NCBI GenBank assembly: GCA_023055505.1
Contig: JALIRH010000096.1
Span: 857,001 to 921,000 of the forward strand
DNA: 64,000 nt
Direction of reading: 5' to 3'
From: Callipepla californica brunnescens
Taxonomy: Eukaryota > Chordata > Aves > Galliformes > Odontophoridae
Under the pieces are notes generated by a model. That model was not told the DNA's origin, searched no databases, and saw nothing but the letters and a program-made list of their open reading frames with translations. Shown here in pieces: positions 1 to 13,000 of this stretch (the first letter of the stretch is position 1; every line of letters begins with the position of its first letter). A program made the translations under genes and the position numbers.

Positions 1-3000
1 CAAATTCACCCTACATACACTTTATGCTACCTAGGTTAGGGTCAGGCTCAATCTGGGTTTTGTGTTGGGGTCAAAGGGATAGGGTTAGGGTAGAGTTCGA
101 GTTAGGATGAAGGTAATGCTTACAGATATGTTTAGAGAATGGAACAGGGTTAGGGTTAAGGTTAGGGTAAGGTTGAAGGTTAGGCTCAGGGACAGATTTA
201 GGGTTAGAGTTTGGGTTCCTTTTAGGTTTAGGGATAGGGTTAGGGTACGGTTAGGTATTGTACAACGCTAAGTGTTAGCTTCTGGGTAAGGGATAGGGTT
301 AGGGTAAGGGTTAGATTCAGGGTTAGGGTTAGCATTAGCATCAGGGTTAGGGTTATGGTAAGAGTTAGGATAGGGAATGGGATACAGTTAGGGTAAGGGT
401 TAGGAATAGGGTTAGGGTTACATTAAGGTTAGGGTTAGTGTTTGGATCAGGGGTAGGGTTAGGAATAAAGTTAGAGTAAGGGCTAGGATTAGGGTTAGGG
501 TTAGGGTAGGGATACGGTTAGGGTAGAGTTAAGGTTAGGGTAGGGTTAGGGTTAGGGTAGGGGTTAGGGATAGGGTTAGGGTTAGGGTTAGGGTTAGGTT
601 AGGGTTTGGGTTATGGTAAGAGTTAGGATAGGGATTGTGATACGGTTAGGGTAAGGGTTAGGAATAGGGATAGGGTTTGATTAGGGTAAGGGTTATTGTT
701 TGGATTAGGGGTAGGGTTACGAATAAAGTTAGAGTTAGGGCTAGGATTAGGGTTAGGGTTCGGGATTGGATTAGTGTTAGGGTAAGGAATAAAGTTAGAG
801 TTAGTGTTAGGATTAGGGTTAGGGTAAAGTAGGGTTAGGGGTAGGGTTAGGGTTAGGGTTAGGGTTAGGGTTAGGGTTAGGGTTAGGGTTAGGGTTAGGG
901 TTAGGGCTAGGGTTTGGGTTAGGCTAGGGTTAGGGTAAGGGTTAGGGTTAGGATAAGAATTAGGATAGGGATTGTGATACAGTTAAGGTAAGGGTTAGGA
1001 ATTAGGGTTAGGGTTAGGGTTAGGGTTAGGATTAGGGTTAGGGTTAGGGTTAGGATTAGGGTTAGGGTTAAGGTTAGAGTTAGGGTTAGGGTTAGGGTTA
1101 GGGTTAGGGTTAGGGTTAGGGTTAGGGTTAGGGTTAGGGTTAGGTAAGGGTTAGGGTTAGGGTAAGAATTAGGATAGGGATTGTGATACAGTTAAGGTAA
1201 GGGTTAGGAATTAGGGTTAGGGTTAGGGTTAGGTTTGGGTTTAGGTTTAGGGTTAGGGTTAGGGTTAGGGTTAGGGTTAATGTAGTTTAGGGCTAGGGTT
1301 AGGGTTAGGGTTAGGATAGGGTTAATGTAGGGTTAGGGTTAGTGCTAGGAATCAATTTGGAGGAAGGAAAAGGTATAGGAATTGGTTCATTGTTAGCGTT
1401 AGTCTTCAGGGTTAGGGTTCGGATTTAGCACTATGTTTCAGGTTCCTTTTAGGTTTAGTGATAAGGATTAGGGGTACGTTTAGGTATTGTACAATGCTAA
1501 GTGTTAGCTTCTGGGTGGGGGTTGGGGTTAGATTAAGGGTGAGGGTTAGGGTTAGGACTAGATTTAGGATTAGGTTTAGGAATAGGTTTTCTTTGATTGT
1601 TAGGGTGAGAGAAAGGTTAGGCCTTGGGTTTGTTTTTGGAATAGTTTTGGGTTTCAGAATAGGAATTGGGTTAGTATTTGGAATCTGATTGCTTTAGTAT
1701 TAGTGTTAGGGTGGGGGTTAGAAGTTAGGTGAGCGTTGTGGTAATCTAATGCTTTGTGTTAGGCTTAGGGTTGGGCTTTTACTTGAGGTTGGTGTTAGGG
1801 TCAGCTTTAGTTTGAAGGTAGATTTAGAGTTTAAATTGTGGTCATGCTTGGGATTAGTTTTAGAGTTAGGGTAAGATTTAGGTTTCCTTTCAGTGTTAGG
1901 CTGTGAGAATTGTAGGCTTTGTGTTTTTGGGTTTGTGTTGGGTTTAGGAATTGGAATAGTGTTTGGGATAGTATTAGCGTTAAGGCTGGGGTTAGAGTTA
2001 GGTGATGGCTGTGGTAATCTAATGCTCTGTGTTAGGTTTAGGGTTGGGCTTCCATCTGGGGTTGGTTTTAAGGTCCCATTTAGATTTCAGGAAGAATTGG
2101 AGTTAAATTGAGGTAACGGTTAGGATTAGATTTAGGGTTCTGATAAGGGTTAGGTTAGGGTTAGGGTTTGGTTCCAAGTTGTTTTTAGGGTTAGGGTTAA
2201 CGTTAGGTTTCAGGATAGGGTTAGGAATATAGCTAGGTGTTTGTTAGGTAAGGTTTAGTCCTGGGGTTTCAGTTCGGGTTAGGTGAAGCGTTAGTTTTAC
2301 AGTTAGAAGACATGTTAGGGTTAGGGTTAGGTTTTGGTGTAGATTTAGGTTTAGGGTAAGGGTTAGGGATGTAGATGAAGGTTTAGTGGAAGGGGTAGGG
2401 TTCTCTTTAGTTTTAGGACCAGGGAAGGGTCCTAAAAGGGCCTTGGCTAAGGGTGAGTTTTAGTATTTGATTTAGCGTTGCGTTCAGGTCTAGGTTAGTT
2501 TGAGTGTCAGGCTGAGAGAAGGGGTAGGCCTTGGGTTTGGTTCTGGCTTAGTGTTAGGTTTAGGAATAGGAATAGTTTTGGTGTTTGGATTGGGTTTGGG
2601 GTTAGTAGTAGGGATTGGATTGGGGTTAGTGTTAGGTGAGATCTGCGGTAATCTGATGCTTTCTTTGAGGCTTGAGGTTTGAGCTTAAACGTGGTGTTGG
2701 TTTTAGGGTAGGATTTAGGGCTAGGGTTTGGTTGAGGGTAGCATTAGGTTTAGGTTTAGGGGAAGGGTTTTGGTTAGGGTAGAGGTTAGAATTCTGGTTT
2801 GGGTTAGGAATAGGGTTCTGGACAAGGTAAGGATTTAGTCCTAGGTTTCCAGTTAGGGTAAGGTGAAGTGCTGGTGTTCTAGTTAGGAGAAGAGTTAGGT
2901 TGAGGTTTCGGGTTAGGTTTTTTTGTCGATTTAGGTTTTAGGTAAGGGGTAGATTTTAGACAACATGAGCTTTCTGGTCAGAGTAGGGTTAGGCCTTAGA

Positions 3001-4808
3001 ATATGGATAAGATTAGGATAAATGTAGGGTTAGTTTCGGGTTTAGGTTAGTTTGAGTGTTAGGCTGAGAGAAGGGGAGGGCCTTGGGTTTGGGTTTGGTT
3101 TAGGGTTAAGATAAGGTTTAGGAATAGGAGTAGGTTTGGGGTTTGGATTGGGTTTGGACTTGATAGTGACTCCCCACTGAACCATAACATCAGGGCCCCA
3201 TAAATATCATCGGAATTGGCAACACAAACGGTTTGATAGTAGCTACCCGATCTTCAGGTCCTCTGATTGGAATGAACTCAGCACTTTGCTGGCTGTTCCT
3301 TGCACCTCCCACCCCAGCTAATGTATGGGATGATTTGTATGATGTAACCCAAAACCAAACCCCAGGCCTACCCCTTCTCTCACCCTGACACTCGAACCAA
3401 ACCTCCGCCTAAACCTAACCCTAATATCTAAGCCTAAGCCTAACCCTTCCAATTGCCCTAGCCCTAACACTAACCCTTTTCCTATACCTAACCCTGACCT
3501 CAACCCTGATCCTAACCTTTCCCTAACCCTAACACCAACCCGTAACATCATTTGAATCCTAATCCTATTCCAAACCTTAACCCTATCCCAAGGCCTAACC
3601 CTACTCTGACCTTTACACTCCAACTAACCCAACCTCGATCAATAAATACAAATGGAATCCTAAACCTAAACCTAAACCTAAACCTACTGCTAACACCACA
3701 AGTCAGCCTACTTTTCTCCCTAAATCTAATCATAAATCTCAAAAAATCTTTGTCCCTAACCCTAATCATAAATCCAGTCCAAACTCTGAAACTTTCCCAA
3801 AACCTATGCCTATTCCTAACACTTACTCTTACCCTAAGTCTATCCCTAACACTAACCCTTCTCCCAGACACAACCCTAAAGCCAACACTAATCCTAACCT
3901 AATCTTTATCCTAATCCTAAACCTAATCCTAACTCTTACCCTAATTCTAACTCTACCCTAACCCTAACTCTGACCCTCAAACCAAACCCACATTTAAGCA
4001 CAACCCTAATCCCGACACCTAGCATCAGATTACCACAACCCTAACGGAACCCTAACCCTAACACTAATGCTATGACTATCCCAAACCCTAACCCAAGTAC
4101 TAGACCAAACCATACCCCTATCCCTCACTCTAAAACTAACAACCCTAACTAAACTCTAACCGTAACCCTCTCCCTAATACTAACACTAATCATCTTTTAA
4201 ACACCAATGTTATTCCTATTCCTAAACCTTACCCAATCTCCAAATGAAATCCAAGGCCGGTGCCTTCTCACACCCTAACGATCAAACCAAACCTACATCT
4301 AAACCTAACCCTAAATCCAATCTTTACCCTAAACCATACACTTGCCCTGGCCTTAACACTAACCCTTTCCCTATACCTAACCCTAACCCTAACCTTAACA
4401 CTAATTTGAGGCCTATCCCTAGTAGGAACCCAAAACCTAATTGGAATCTGAATCCTGTTCTTAACCTTAACCCTAACACGACTTAACTCTACTCTGACCC
4501 TAAAAGTCAAATTAACCCTACTCCTTACCCTAAACCTCAATCTAAACCTAAACCTAACCCTAAACCTAAACTTCACAAGAACACTCAACCTAATCCTAGC
4601 ACTAACCTAAACTAAAACTAAAACAACTTTTTTGCTAACCCTAATCCTAAATCTAACCCTAACCCCAAAACTCCCCCAAACCTGACCCTAAACCTAATCC
4701 ACTCCAAAATCCTTACCCTAACCCTAACCCCAAACACCCTAATACTAGAACTAAAGCAATCCTTCACCCTAACCCTAAAACTAACAATTTAACTTTGACC
4801 CTAAAACT
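1..4808. repeat. Telomere-derived palindromic mega-repeat, unit 1
   Basis: This is the first copy of a tandem unit whose start phrase (CAAATTCACCCTACATACAC) recurs at 4809, 10044 and 15268. Positions 1-36 are a short non-telomeric junction. Positions 37-3157 are degenerate TTAGGG on the plus strand, with near-perfect runs around 845-906 and 1080-1142. Positions 3158-3345 are a non-telomeric spacer. Positions 3346-4808 are degenerate CCCTAA. The two arms therefore point at each other (TTAGGG then CCCTAA), the orientation of a head-to-head telomere junction. This copy is about 430 bp shorter than units 2 and 3 because its perfect-TTAGGG core is smaller. The long frames here (VR-, GL-, NP- and LT-rich) follow from the 6-bp period and are not genes. 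Confidence 0.93.
3158..3345. repeat. Non-telomeric spacer of mega-repeat unit 1
   Basis: These 188 bp lack telomeric hexamers and sit where the repeat switches from the TTAGGG strand to the CCCTAA strand. The same sequence occurs in units 2 and 3 with very few differences. It has no convincing ORF and I recognise no repeat family. It acts as the loop of a palindrome whose arms are telomeric. It could be a relic of the sequence originally lying between two telomeric tracts. Confidence 0.85.
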
Positions 4809-7800
4809 CAAATTCACCCTACATACACTTTATGCTACCTAGGTTAGGGTCAGGCTCAATCTGGGTTTTGTGTTGGGGTCAAAGGGATAGGGTTAGGGTA
4901 GAGTTCGAGTTAGGATGAAGGTAATGCTTACAGATATGTTTAGAGAATGGAACAGGGTTAGGTTTAAGGTTAGGGTAAGGTTGAAGGTTAGGCTCAGGGA
5001 CAGATTTAGGGTTAGAGTTTGGGTTCCTTTTAGGTTTAGGGATAGGGTTAGGGTACGGTTAGGTATTGTACAACGCTAAGTGTTAGCTTCTGGGTAAGGG
5101 ATAGGGTTAGGGTAAGGGTTAGATTCAGGGTTAGGGTTAGCATTAGCATCAGGGTTAGGGTTATGGTAAGAGTTAGGATAGGGAATGGGATACAGTTAGG
5201 GTAAGGGTTAGGAATAGGGTTAGGGTTACATTAAGATTAGGGTTAGTGTTTGGATCAGGGGTAGGGTTAGGAATAAAGTTAGAGTAAGGGCTAGGATTAG
5301 GGTTAGGGTTAGGGTAGGGATACGGTTAGGGTAGAGTTAAGGTTAGGGTAGGGTTAGGGTTAGGGTAGGGGTTAGGGATAGGGTTAGGGTTAGGGTTAGG
5401 GTTAGGTTAGGGTTTGGGTTATGGTAAGAGTTAGGATAGGGATTGTGATACGGTTAGGGTAAGGGTTAGGAATAGGGATAGGGTTTGATTAGGGTAAGGG
5501 TTATTGTTTGGACTAGGGGTAGGGTTACGAATAAAGTTAGAGTTAGGGCTAGGATTAGGGTTAGGGTTCGGGATTGGATTAGTGTTAGGGTAAGGAATAA
5601 AGTTAGAGTTAGTGTTAGGATTAGGGTTAGGGTAAAGTAGGGTTAGGGTTAGGGGTAGGGTTAGGGTTAGGGTTAGGGTTAGGGTTAGGGTAGGGTTAGG
5701 GTTAGGGTTTGGGTTAGGCTAGGGTTAGGGTAAGGGTTAGGGTTAGGGTTAGGGTTAGGGTTAGGGTTAGGGTTAGGGTAGGGTTAGGGTTAGGGTTAGG
5801 GTTAGGGTTAGGGTTAGGGTAGGGTTAGGGTTAGGGTTAGGGTTAAGGTTAAATTTATTGTTAGGGTTAGGGTTAGGGTTAGGGTTAGGGTTAGGGTTAG
5901 GGTTAGGGTTAGGGTAGGGTTAGGGTTAGGGTTAGGGTTAGGGTTAGGGTTAGGTTAGGGTTGGGGTTAGGGTTAGGGTTAGGGTTAGGTTTAGGGTTAG
6001 GGTATGCTAGGGTTAGGGTAAAATTAGGGTTAGGGTTAGTGTTAGGGTTAGGTTTGAGGTTAGGGTTAGGGTTAGGTTTAGGGTTAGGTAAGGGTTAGGG
6101 TTAGGGTAAGAATTAGGATAGGGATTGTGATACAGTTAAGGTAAGGGTTAGGAATTAGAGTTAGGGTTAGGGTTAGGATTAGGGTTAGGGTTAGGTTAGG
6201 GTTAGGGTTAGGGTTAAGGTTAGAGTTAGGGTTAGGGTTAGGGTTAGGGTTAGGTTAGGGTTAGGGTTAGGGTAAGAATTATGATAGGGATTGTGATACA
6301 GTTAAGGTAAGGGTTAGGAATTAGGGTTAGGGTTAGGGTTAGGTTTAGGTTTAGGTTTAGGGTTAGGGTTAGGGTTAGGGTTAGTGTTAGGGTAGGTTAG
6401 GGTTAGGGTATGGTAGGGTTAGGGTTAGGGTAGGGTAAGGGTTAGCATTAGGTTTAGGGTTAGGGTTAGGGTTAGAGTTAGGTTAGGGCTAGGGTTAGGG
6501 TTAGGGTTAGGGTTAGGGTTAATGTAGTTTAGGGCTAGGGTTAGGGTTAGGGTTAGGATAGGGTTAATGTAGGGTTAGGGTTAGTGCTAGGAATCAATTT
6601 GGAGGAAGGAAAAGGTATAGGAATTGGTTCATTGTTAGCGTTAGTCTTCAGGGTTAGGGTTCGGATTTAGCACTATGTTTCAGGTTCCTTTTAGGTTTAG
6701 TGATAAGGATTAGGGGTACGTTTAGGTATTGTACAATGCTAAGTGTTAGCTTCTGGGTGGGGGTTGGGGTTAGATTAAGGGTGAGGGTTAGGGTTAGGAC
6801 TAGATTTAGGATTAGGTTTAGGAATAGGTTTTCTTTGATTGTTAGGGTGAGAGAAAGGTTAGGCCTTGGGTTTGTTTTTGGAATAGTTTTGGGTTTCAGA
6901 ATAGGAATTGGGTTAGTATTTGGAATCTGATTGCTTTAGTATTAGTGTTAGGGTGGGGGTTAGAAGTTAGGTGAGCATTGTGGTAATCTAATGCTTTGTG
7001 TTAGGCTTAGGGTTGGGCTTTTACTTGAGGTTGGTGTTAGGGTCAGCTTTAGTTTGAAGGTAGATTTAGAGTTTAAATTGTGGTCATGCTTGGGATTAGT
7101 TTTAGAGTTAGGGTAAGATTTAGGTTTCCTTTCAGTGTTAGGCTGTGAGAATTGTAGGCTTTGTGTTTTTGGGTTTGTGTTGGGTTTAGGAATTGGAATA
7201 GTGTTTGGGATAGTATTAGCGTTAAGGCTGGGGTTAGAGTTAGGTGATGGCTGTGGTAATCTAATGCTCTGTGTTAGGTTTAGGGTTGGGCTTCCATCTG
7301 GGGTTGGTTTTAAGGTCCCATTTAGATTTCAGGAAGAATTGGAGTTCAATTGAGGTAACGGTTAGGATTAGATTTAGGGTTCTGATAAGGGTTAGGTTAG
7401 GGTTAGGGTTTGGTTCCAAGTTGTTTTTAGGGTTAGGGTTAACGTTAGGTTTCAGGATAGGGTTAGGAATATAGCTAGGTGTTTGTTAGGTAAGGTTTAG
7501 TCCTGGGGTTTCAGTTCGGGTTAGGTGAAGCGTTAGTTTTACAGTTAGAAGACATGTTAGGGTTAGGGTTAGGTTTTGGTGTAGATTTAGGTTTAGGGTA
7601 AGGGTTAGGGATGTAGATGAAGGTTTAGTGGAAGGGGTAGGGTTCTCTTTAGTTTTAGGACCAGGGAAGGGTCCTAAAAGGGCCTTGGCTAAGGGTGAGT
7701 TTTAGTATTTGATTTAGCGTTGCGTTCAGGTCTAGGTTAGTTTGAGTGTCAGGCTGAGAGAAGGGTAGGCCTTGGGTTTGGTTCTGGCTTAGTGTTAGGT

Positions 7801-10043
7801 TTAGGAATAGGAATAGTTTTGGTGTTTGGATTGGGTTTGGGGTTAGTAGTAGGGATTGGATTGGGGTTAGTGTTAGGTGAGATCTGCGGTAATCTGATGC
7901 TTTCTTTGAGGCTTGAGGTTTGAGCTTAAACGTGGTGTTGGTTTTAGGGTAGGATTTAGGGCTAGGGTTTGGTTGAGGGTAGCATTAGGTTTAGGTTTAG
8001 GGGAAGGGTTTTGGTTAGGGTAGAGGTTAGAATTCTGGTTTGGGTTAGGAATAGGGTTCTGGACAAGGTAAGGATTTAGTCCTAGGTTTCCAGTTAGGGT
8101 AAGGTGAAGTGCTGGTGTTCTAGTTAGGAGAAGAGTTAGGTTGAGGTTTCGGGTTAGGTTTTTTTGTCGATTTAGGTTTTAGGTAAGGGGTAGATTTTAG
8201 ACAACATGAGCTTTCTGGTCAGAGTAGGGTTAGGCCTTAGAATATGGATAAGATTAGGATAAATGTAGGGTTAGTTTCGGGTTTAGGTTAGTTTGAGTGT
8301 TAGGCTGAGAGAAGGGGAGGGCCTTGGGTTTGGGTTTGGTTTAGGGTTAAGATAAGGTTTAGGAATAGGAGTAGGTTTGGGGTTTGGATTGGGTTTGGAC
8401 TTGATAGTGACTCCCCACTGAACCATAACATCAGGGCCCCATAAATATCATCGGAATTGGCAACACAAACGGTTTGATAGTAGCTACCCGATCTTCAGGT
8501 CCTCTGATTGGAATGAACTCAGCACTTTGCTGGCTGTTCCTTGCACCTCCCACCCCAGCTAATGTATGGGATGATTTGTATGATGTAACCCAAAACCAAA
8601 CCCCAGGCCTACCCCTTCTCTCACCCTGACACTCGAACCAAACCTCCGCCTAAACCTAACCCTAATATCTAAGCCTAAGCCTAACCCTTCCAATTGCCCT
8701 AGCCCTAACACTAACCCTTTTCCTATACCTAACCCTGACCTCAACCCTGATCCTAACCTTTCCCTAACCCTAACACCAACCCGTAACATCATTTGAATCC
8801 TAATCCTATTCCAAACCTTAACCCTATCCCAAGGCCTAACCCTACTCTGACCTTTACACTCCAACTAACCCAACCTCGATCAATAAATACAAATGGAATC
8901 CTAAACCTAAACCTAAACCTAAACCTACTGCTAACACCACAAGTCAGCCTACTTTTCTCCCTAAATCTAATCATAAATCTCAAAAAATCTTTGTCCCTAA
9001 CCCTAATCATAAATCCAGTCCAAACTCTGAAACTTTCCCAAAACCTATGCCTATTCCTAACACTTACTCTTACCCTAAGTGTATCCCTAACACTAACCCT
9101 TCTCCCAGACACAACCCTAAAGCCAACACTAATCCTAACCTAATCTTTATCCTAATCCTAAACCTAATCCTAACTCTTACCCTAATTCTAACTCTACCCT
9201 AACCCTAACTCTGACCCTCAAGCCAAACCCACATTTAAGCACAACCCTAATCCCGACACCTAGCATCAGATTACCACAACCCTAACGGAACCCTAACCCT
9301 AACACTAATGCTATGACTATCCCAAACCCTAACCCAAGTACTAGACCAAACCATACCCCTATCCCTCACTCTAAAACTAACAACCCTAACTAAACTCTAA
9401 CCGTAACCCTATCCCTAATACTAACACTAATCATCTTTTAAACACCAATGTTATTCCTATTCCTAAACCTTACCCAATCTCCAAATGAAATCCAAGGCCG
9501 GTGCCTTCTCACACCCTAACGATCAAACCAAACCTACATCTAAACCTAACCCTAAATCCAATCTTTACCCTAAACCATACACTTGCCCTGGCCTTAACAC
9601 TAACCCTTTCCCTATACCTAACCCTAACCCTAACCTTAACACTAATTTGAGGCCTATCCCTAGTAGGAACCCAAAACCTAATTGGAATCTGAATCCTGTT
9701 CTTAACCCTAACACGACTTAACTCTACTCTGACCCTAAAAGTCAAATTAACCCTACTCCTTACCCTAAACCTCAATCTAAACCTAAACCTAACCCTAAAC
9801 CTAAACTTCACAAGAACACTCAACCTAATCCTAGCACTAACCTAAACTAAAACTAAAACAACTTTTTTGCTAACCCTAATCCTAAATCTAACCCTAACCC
9901 CAAAACTCCCCCAAACCTGACCCTAAACCTAATCCACTCCAAAATCCTTACCCTAACCCTAACCCCAAACACCCTAATACTAGAACTAAAGCAATCCTTC
10001 ACCCTAACCCTAAAACTAACAATTTAACTTTGACCCTAAAACT
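4809..10043. repeat. Telomere-derived palindromic mega-repeat, unit 2
   Basis: This 5235-bp copy is nearly identical to unit 1 outside the core. The TTAGGG arm runs to 8398, the spacer is 8399-8586 and the CCCTAA arm is 8587-10043. The core at about 5640-6530 is expanded and includes many perfect TTAGGG runs. Differences from unit 1 are isolated single bases and small indels, for example the loss of a short CCTTAA-containing segment near 9705 relative to unit 1 near 4460. Such similarity implies recent amplification or ongoing conversion. Confidence 0.93.
8399..8586. repeat. Non-telomeric spacer of mega-repeat unit 2
   Basis: This is the second copy of the 188-bp spacer, matching 3158-3345 by eye across its length. 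It marks the strand switch from TTAGGG to CCCTAA. Confidence 0.85.
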
Positions 10044-13000
10044 CAAATTCACCCTACATACACTTTATGCTACCTAGGTTAGGGTCAGGCTCAATCTGGG
10101 TTTTGTGTTGGGGTCAAAGGGATAGGGTTAGGGTAGAGTTCGAGTTAGGATGAAGGTAATGCTTACAGATATGTTTAGAGAATGGAACAGGGTTAGGTTT
10201 AAGGTTAGGGTAAGGTTGAAGGTTAGGCTCAGGGACAGATTTAGGGTTAGAGTTTGGGTTCCTTTTAGGTTTAGGGATAGGGTTAGGGTACGGTTAGGTA
10301 TTGTACAACGCTAAGTGTTAGCTTCTGGGTAAGGGATAGGGTTAGGGTAAGGGTTAGATTCAGGGTTAGGGTTAGCATTAGCATCAGGGTTAGGGTTATG
10401 GTAAGAGTTAGGATAGGGAATGGGATACAGTTAGGGTAAGGGTTAGGAATAGGGTTAGGGTTACATTAAGATTAGGGTTAGTGTTTGGATCAGGGGTAGG
10501 GTTAGGAATAAAGTTAGAGTAAGGGCTAGGATTAGGGTTAGGGTTAGGGTAGGGATACGGTTAGGGTAGAGTTAAGGTTAGGGTAGGGTTAGGGTTAGGG
10601 TAGGGGTTAGGGATAGGGTTAGGGTTAGGGTTAGGGTTAGGTTAGGGTTTGGGTTATGGTAAGAGTTAGGATAGGGATTGTGATACGGTTAGGGTAAGGG
10701 TTAGGAATAGGGATAGGGTTTGATTAGGGTAAGGGTTATTGTTTGGATTAGGGGTAGGGTTACGAATAAAGTTAGAGTTAGGGCTAGGATTAGGGTTAGG
10801 GTTCGGGATTGGATTAGTGTTAGGGTAAGGAATAAAGTTAGAGTTAGTGTTAGGATTAGGGTTAGGGTAAAGTAGGGTTAGGGGTAGGGTTAGGGTTAGG
10901 GTTAGGGTTAGGGTTAGGGTAGGGTTAGGGTTAGGGTTTGGGTTAGGCTAGGGTTAGGGTAAGGGTTAGGGTTAGGGTTAGGGTTAGGGTTAGGGTTAGG
11001 GTTAGGTAAGGGTTAGGGTTAGGGTTAGGGTTAGGGTTAGGGTAGGGTTAGGGTTAGGGTTAGGGTTAAGGTTAAATTTATTGTTAGGGTTAGGGTTAGG
11101 GTTAGGGTTAGGGTTAGGGTTAGGGTTAGGGTTAGGGTAGGGTTAGGGTTAGGGTTAGGGTTAGGGTTAGGGTTAGGTTAGGGTTGGGGTTAGGGTTAGG
11201 GTTAGGGTTAGGTTTAGGGTTAGGGTATGCTAGGGTTAGGGTAAAATTAGGGTTAGGGTTAGTGTTAGGGTTAGGGTTGAGGTTAGGGTTAGGGTTAGGT
11301 TTAGGGTTAGGTAAGGGTTAGGGTTAGGGTAAGAATTAGGATAGGGATTGTGATACAGTTAAGGTAAGGGTTAGGAATTAGAGTTAGGGTTAGGGTTAGG
11401 ATTAGGGTTAGGGTTAGGTTAGGGTTAGGGTTAGGGTTAAGGTTAGAGTTAGGGTTAGGGTTAGGGTTAGGGTTAGGTTAGGGTTAGGGTTAGGGTAAGA
11501 ATTATGATAGGGATTGTGATACAGTTAAGGTAAGGGTTAGGAATTAGGGTTAGGGTTAGGGTTAGGTTTAGGTTTAGGTTTAGGGTTAGGGTTAGGGTTA
11601 GGGTTAGTGTTAGGGTAGGTTAGGGTTAGGGTATGGTAGGGTTAGGGTTAGGGTAGGGTAAGGGTTAGCATTAGGTTTAGGGTTAGGGTTAGGGTTAGAG
11701 TTAGGTTAGGGCTAGGGTTAGGGTTAGGGTTAGGGTTAGGGTTAATGTAGTTTAGGGCTAGGGTTAGGGTTAGGGTTAGGATAGGGTTAATGTAGGGTTA
11801 GGGTTAGTGCTAGGAATCAATTTGGAGGAAGGAAAAGGTATAGGAATTGGTTCATTGTTAGCGTTAGTCTTCAGGGTTAGGGTTCGGATTTAGCACTATG
11901 TTTCAGGTTCCTTTTAGGTTTAGTGATAAGGATTAGGGGTACGTTTAGGTATTGTACAATGCTAAGTGTTAGCTTCTGGGTGGGGGTTGGGGTTAGATTA
12001 AGGGTGAGGGTTAGGGTTAGGACTAGATTTAGGATTAGGTTTAGGAATAGGTTTTCTTTGATTGTTAGGGTGAGAGAAAGGTTAGGCCTTGGGTTTGTTT
12101 TTGGAATAGTTTTGGGTTTCAGAATAGGAATTGGGTTAGTATTTGGAATCTGATTGCTTTAGTATTAGTGTTAGGGTGGGGGTTAGAAGTTAGGTGAGCG
12201 TTGTGGTAATCTAATGCTTTGTGTTAGGCTTAGGGTTGGGCTTTTACTTGAGGTTGGTGTTAGGGTCAGCTTTAGTTTGAAGGTAGATTTAGAGTTTAAA
12301 TTGTGGTCATGCTTGGGATTAGTTTTAGAGTTAGGGTAAGATTTAGGTTTCCTTTCAGTGTTAGGCTGTGAGAATTGTAGGCTTTGTGTTTTTGGGTTTG
12401 TGTTGGGTTTAGGAATTGGAATAGTGTTTGGGATAGTATTAGCGTTAAGGCTGGGGTTAGAGTTAGGTGATGGCTGTGGTAATCTAATGCTTTGTGTTAG
12501 GTTTAGGGTTGGGCTTCCATCTGGGGTTGGTTTTAAGGTCCCATTTAGATTTCAGGAAGAATTGGAGTTAAATTGAGGTAACGGTTAGGATTAGATTTAG
12601 GGTTCTGATAAGGGTTAGGTTAGGGTTAGGGTTTGGTTCCAAGTTGTTTTTAGGGTTAGGGTTAACGTTAGGTTTCAGGATAGGGTTAGGAATATAGCTA
12701 GGTGTTTGTTAGGTAAGGTTTAGTCCTGGGGTTTCAGTTCGGGTTAGGTGAAGCGTTAGTTTTACAGTTAGAAGACATGTTAGGGTTAGGGTTAGGTTTT
12801 GGTGTAGATTTAGGTTTAGGGTAAGGGTTAGGGATGTAGATGAAGGTTTAGTGGAAGGGGTAGGGTTCTCTTTAGTTTTAGGACCAGGGAAGGGTCCTAA
12901 AAGGGCCTTGGCTAAGGGTGAGTTTTAGTATTTGATTTAGCGTTGCGTTCAGGTCTAGGTTAGTTTGAGTGTCAGGCTGAGAGAAGGGGTAGGCCTTGGG

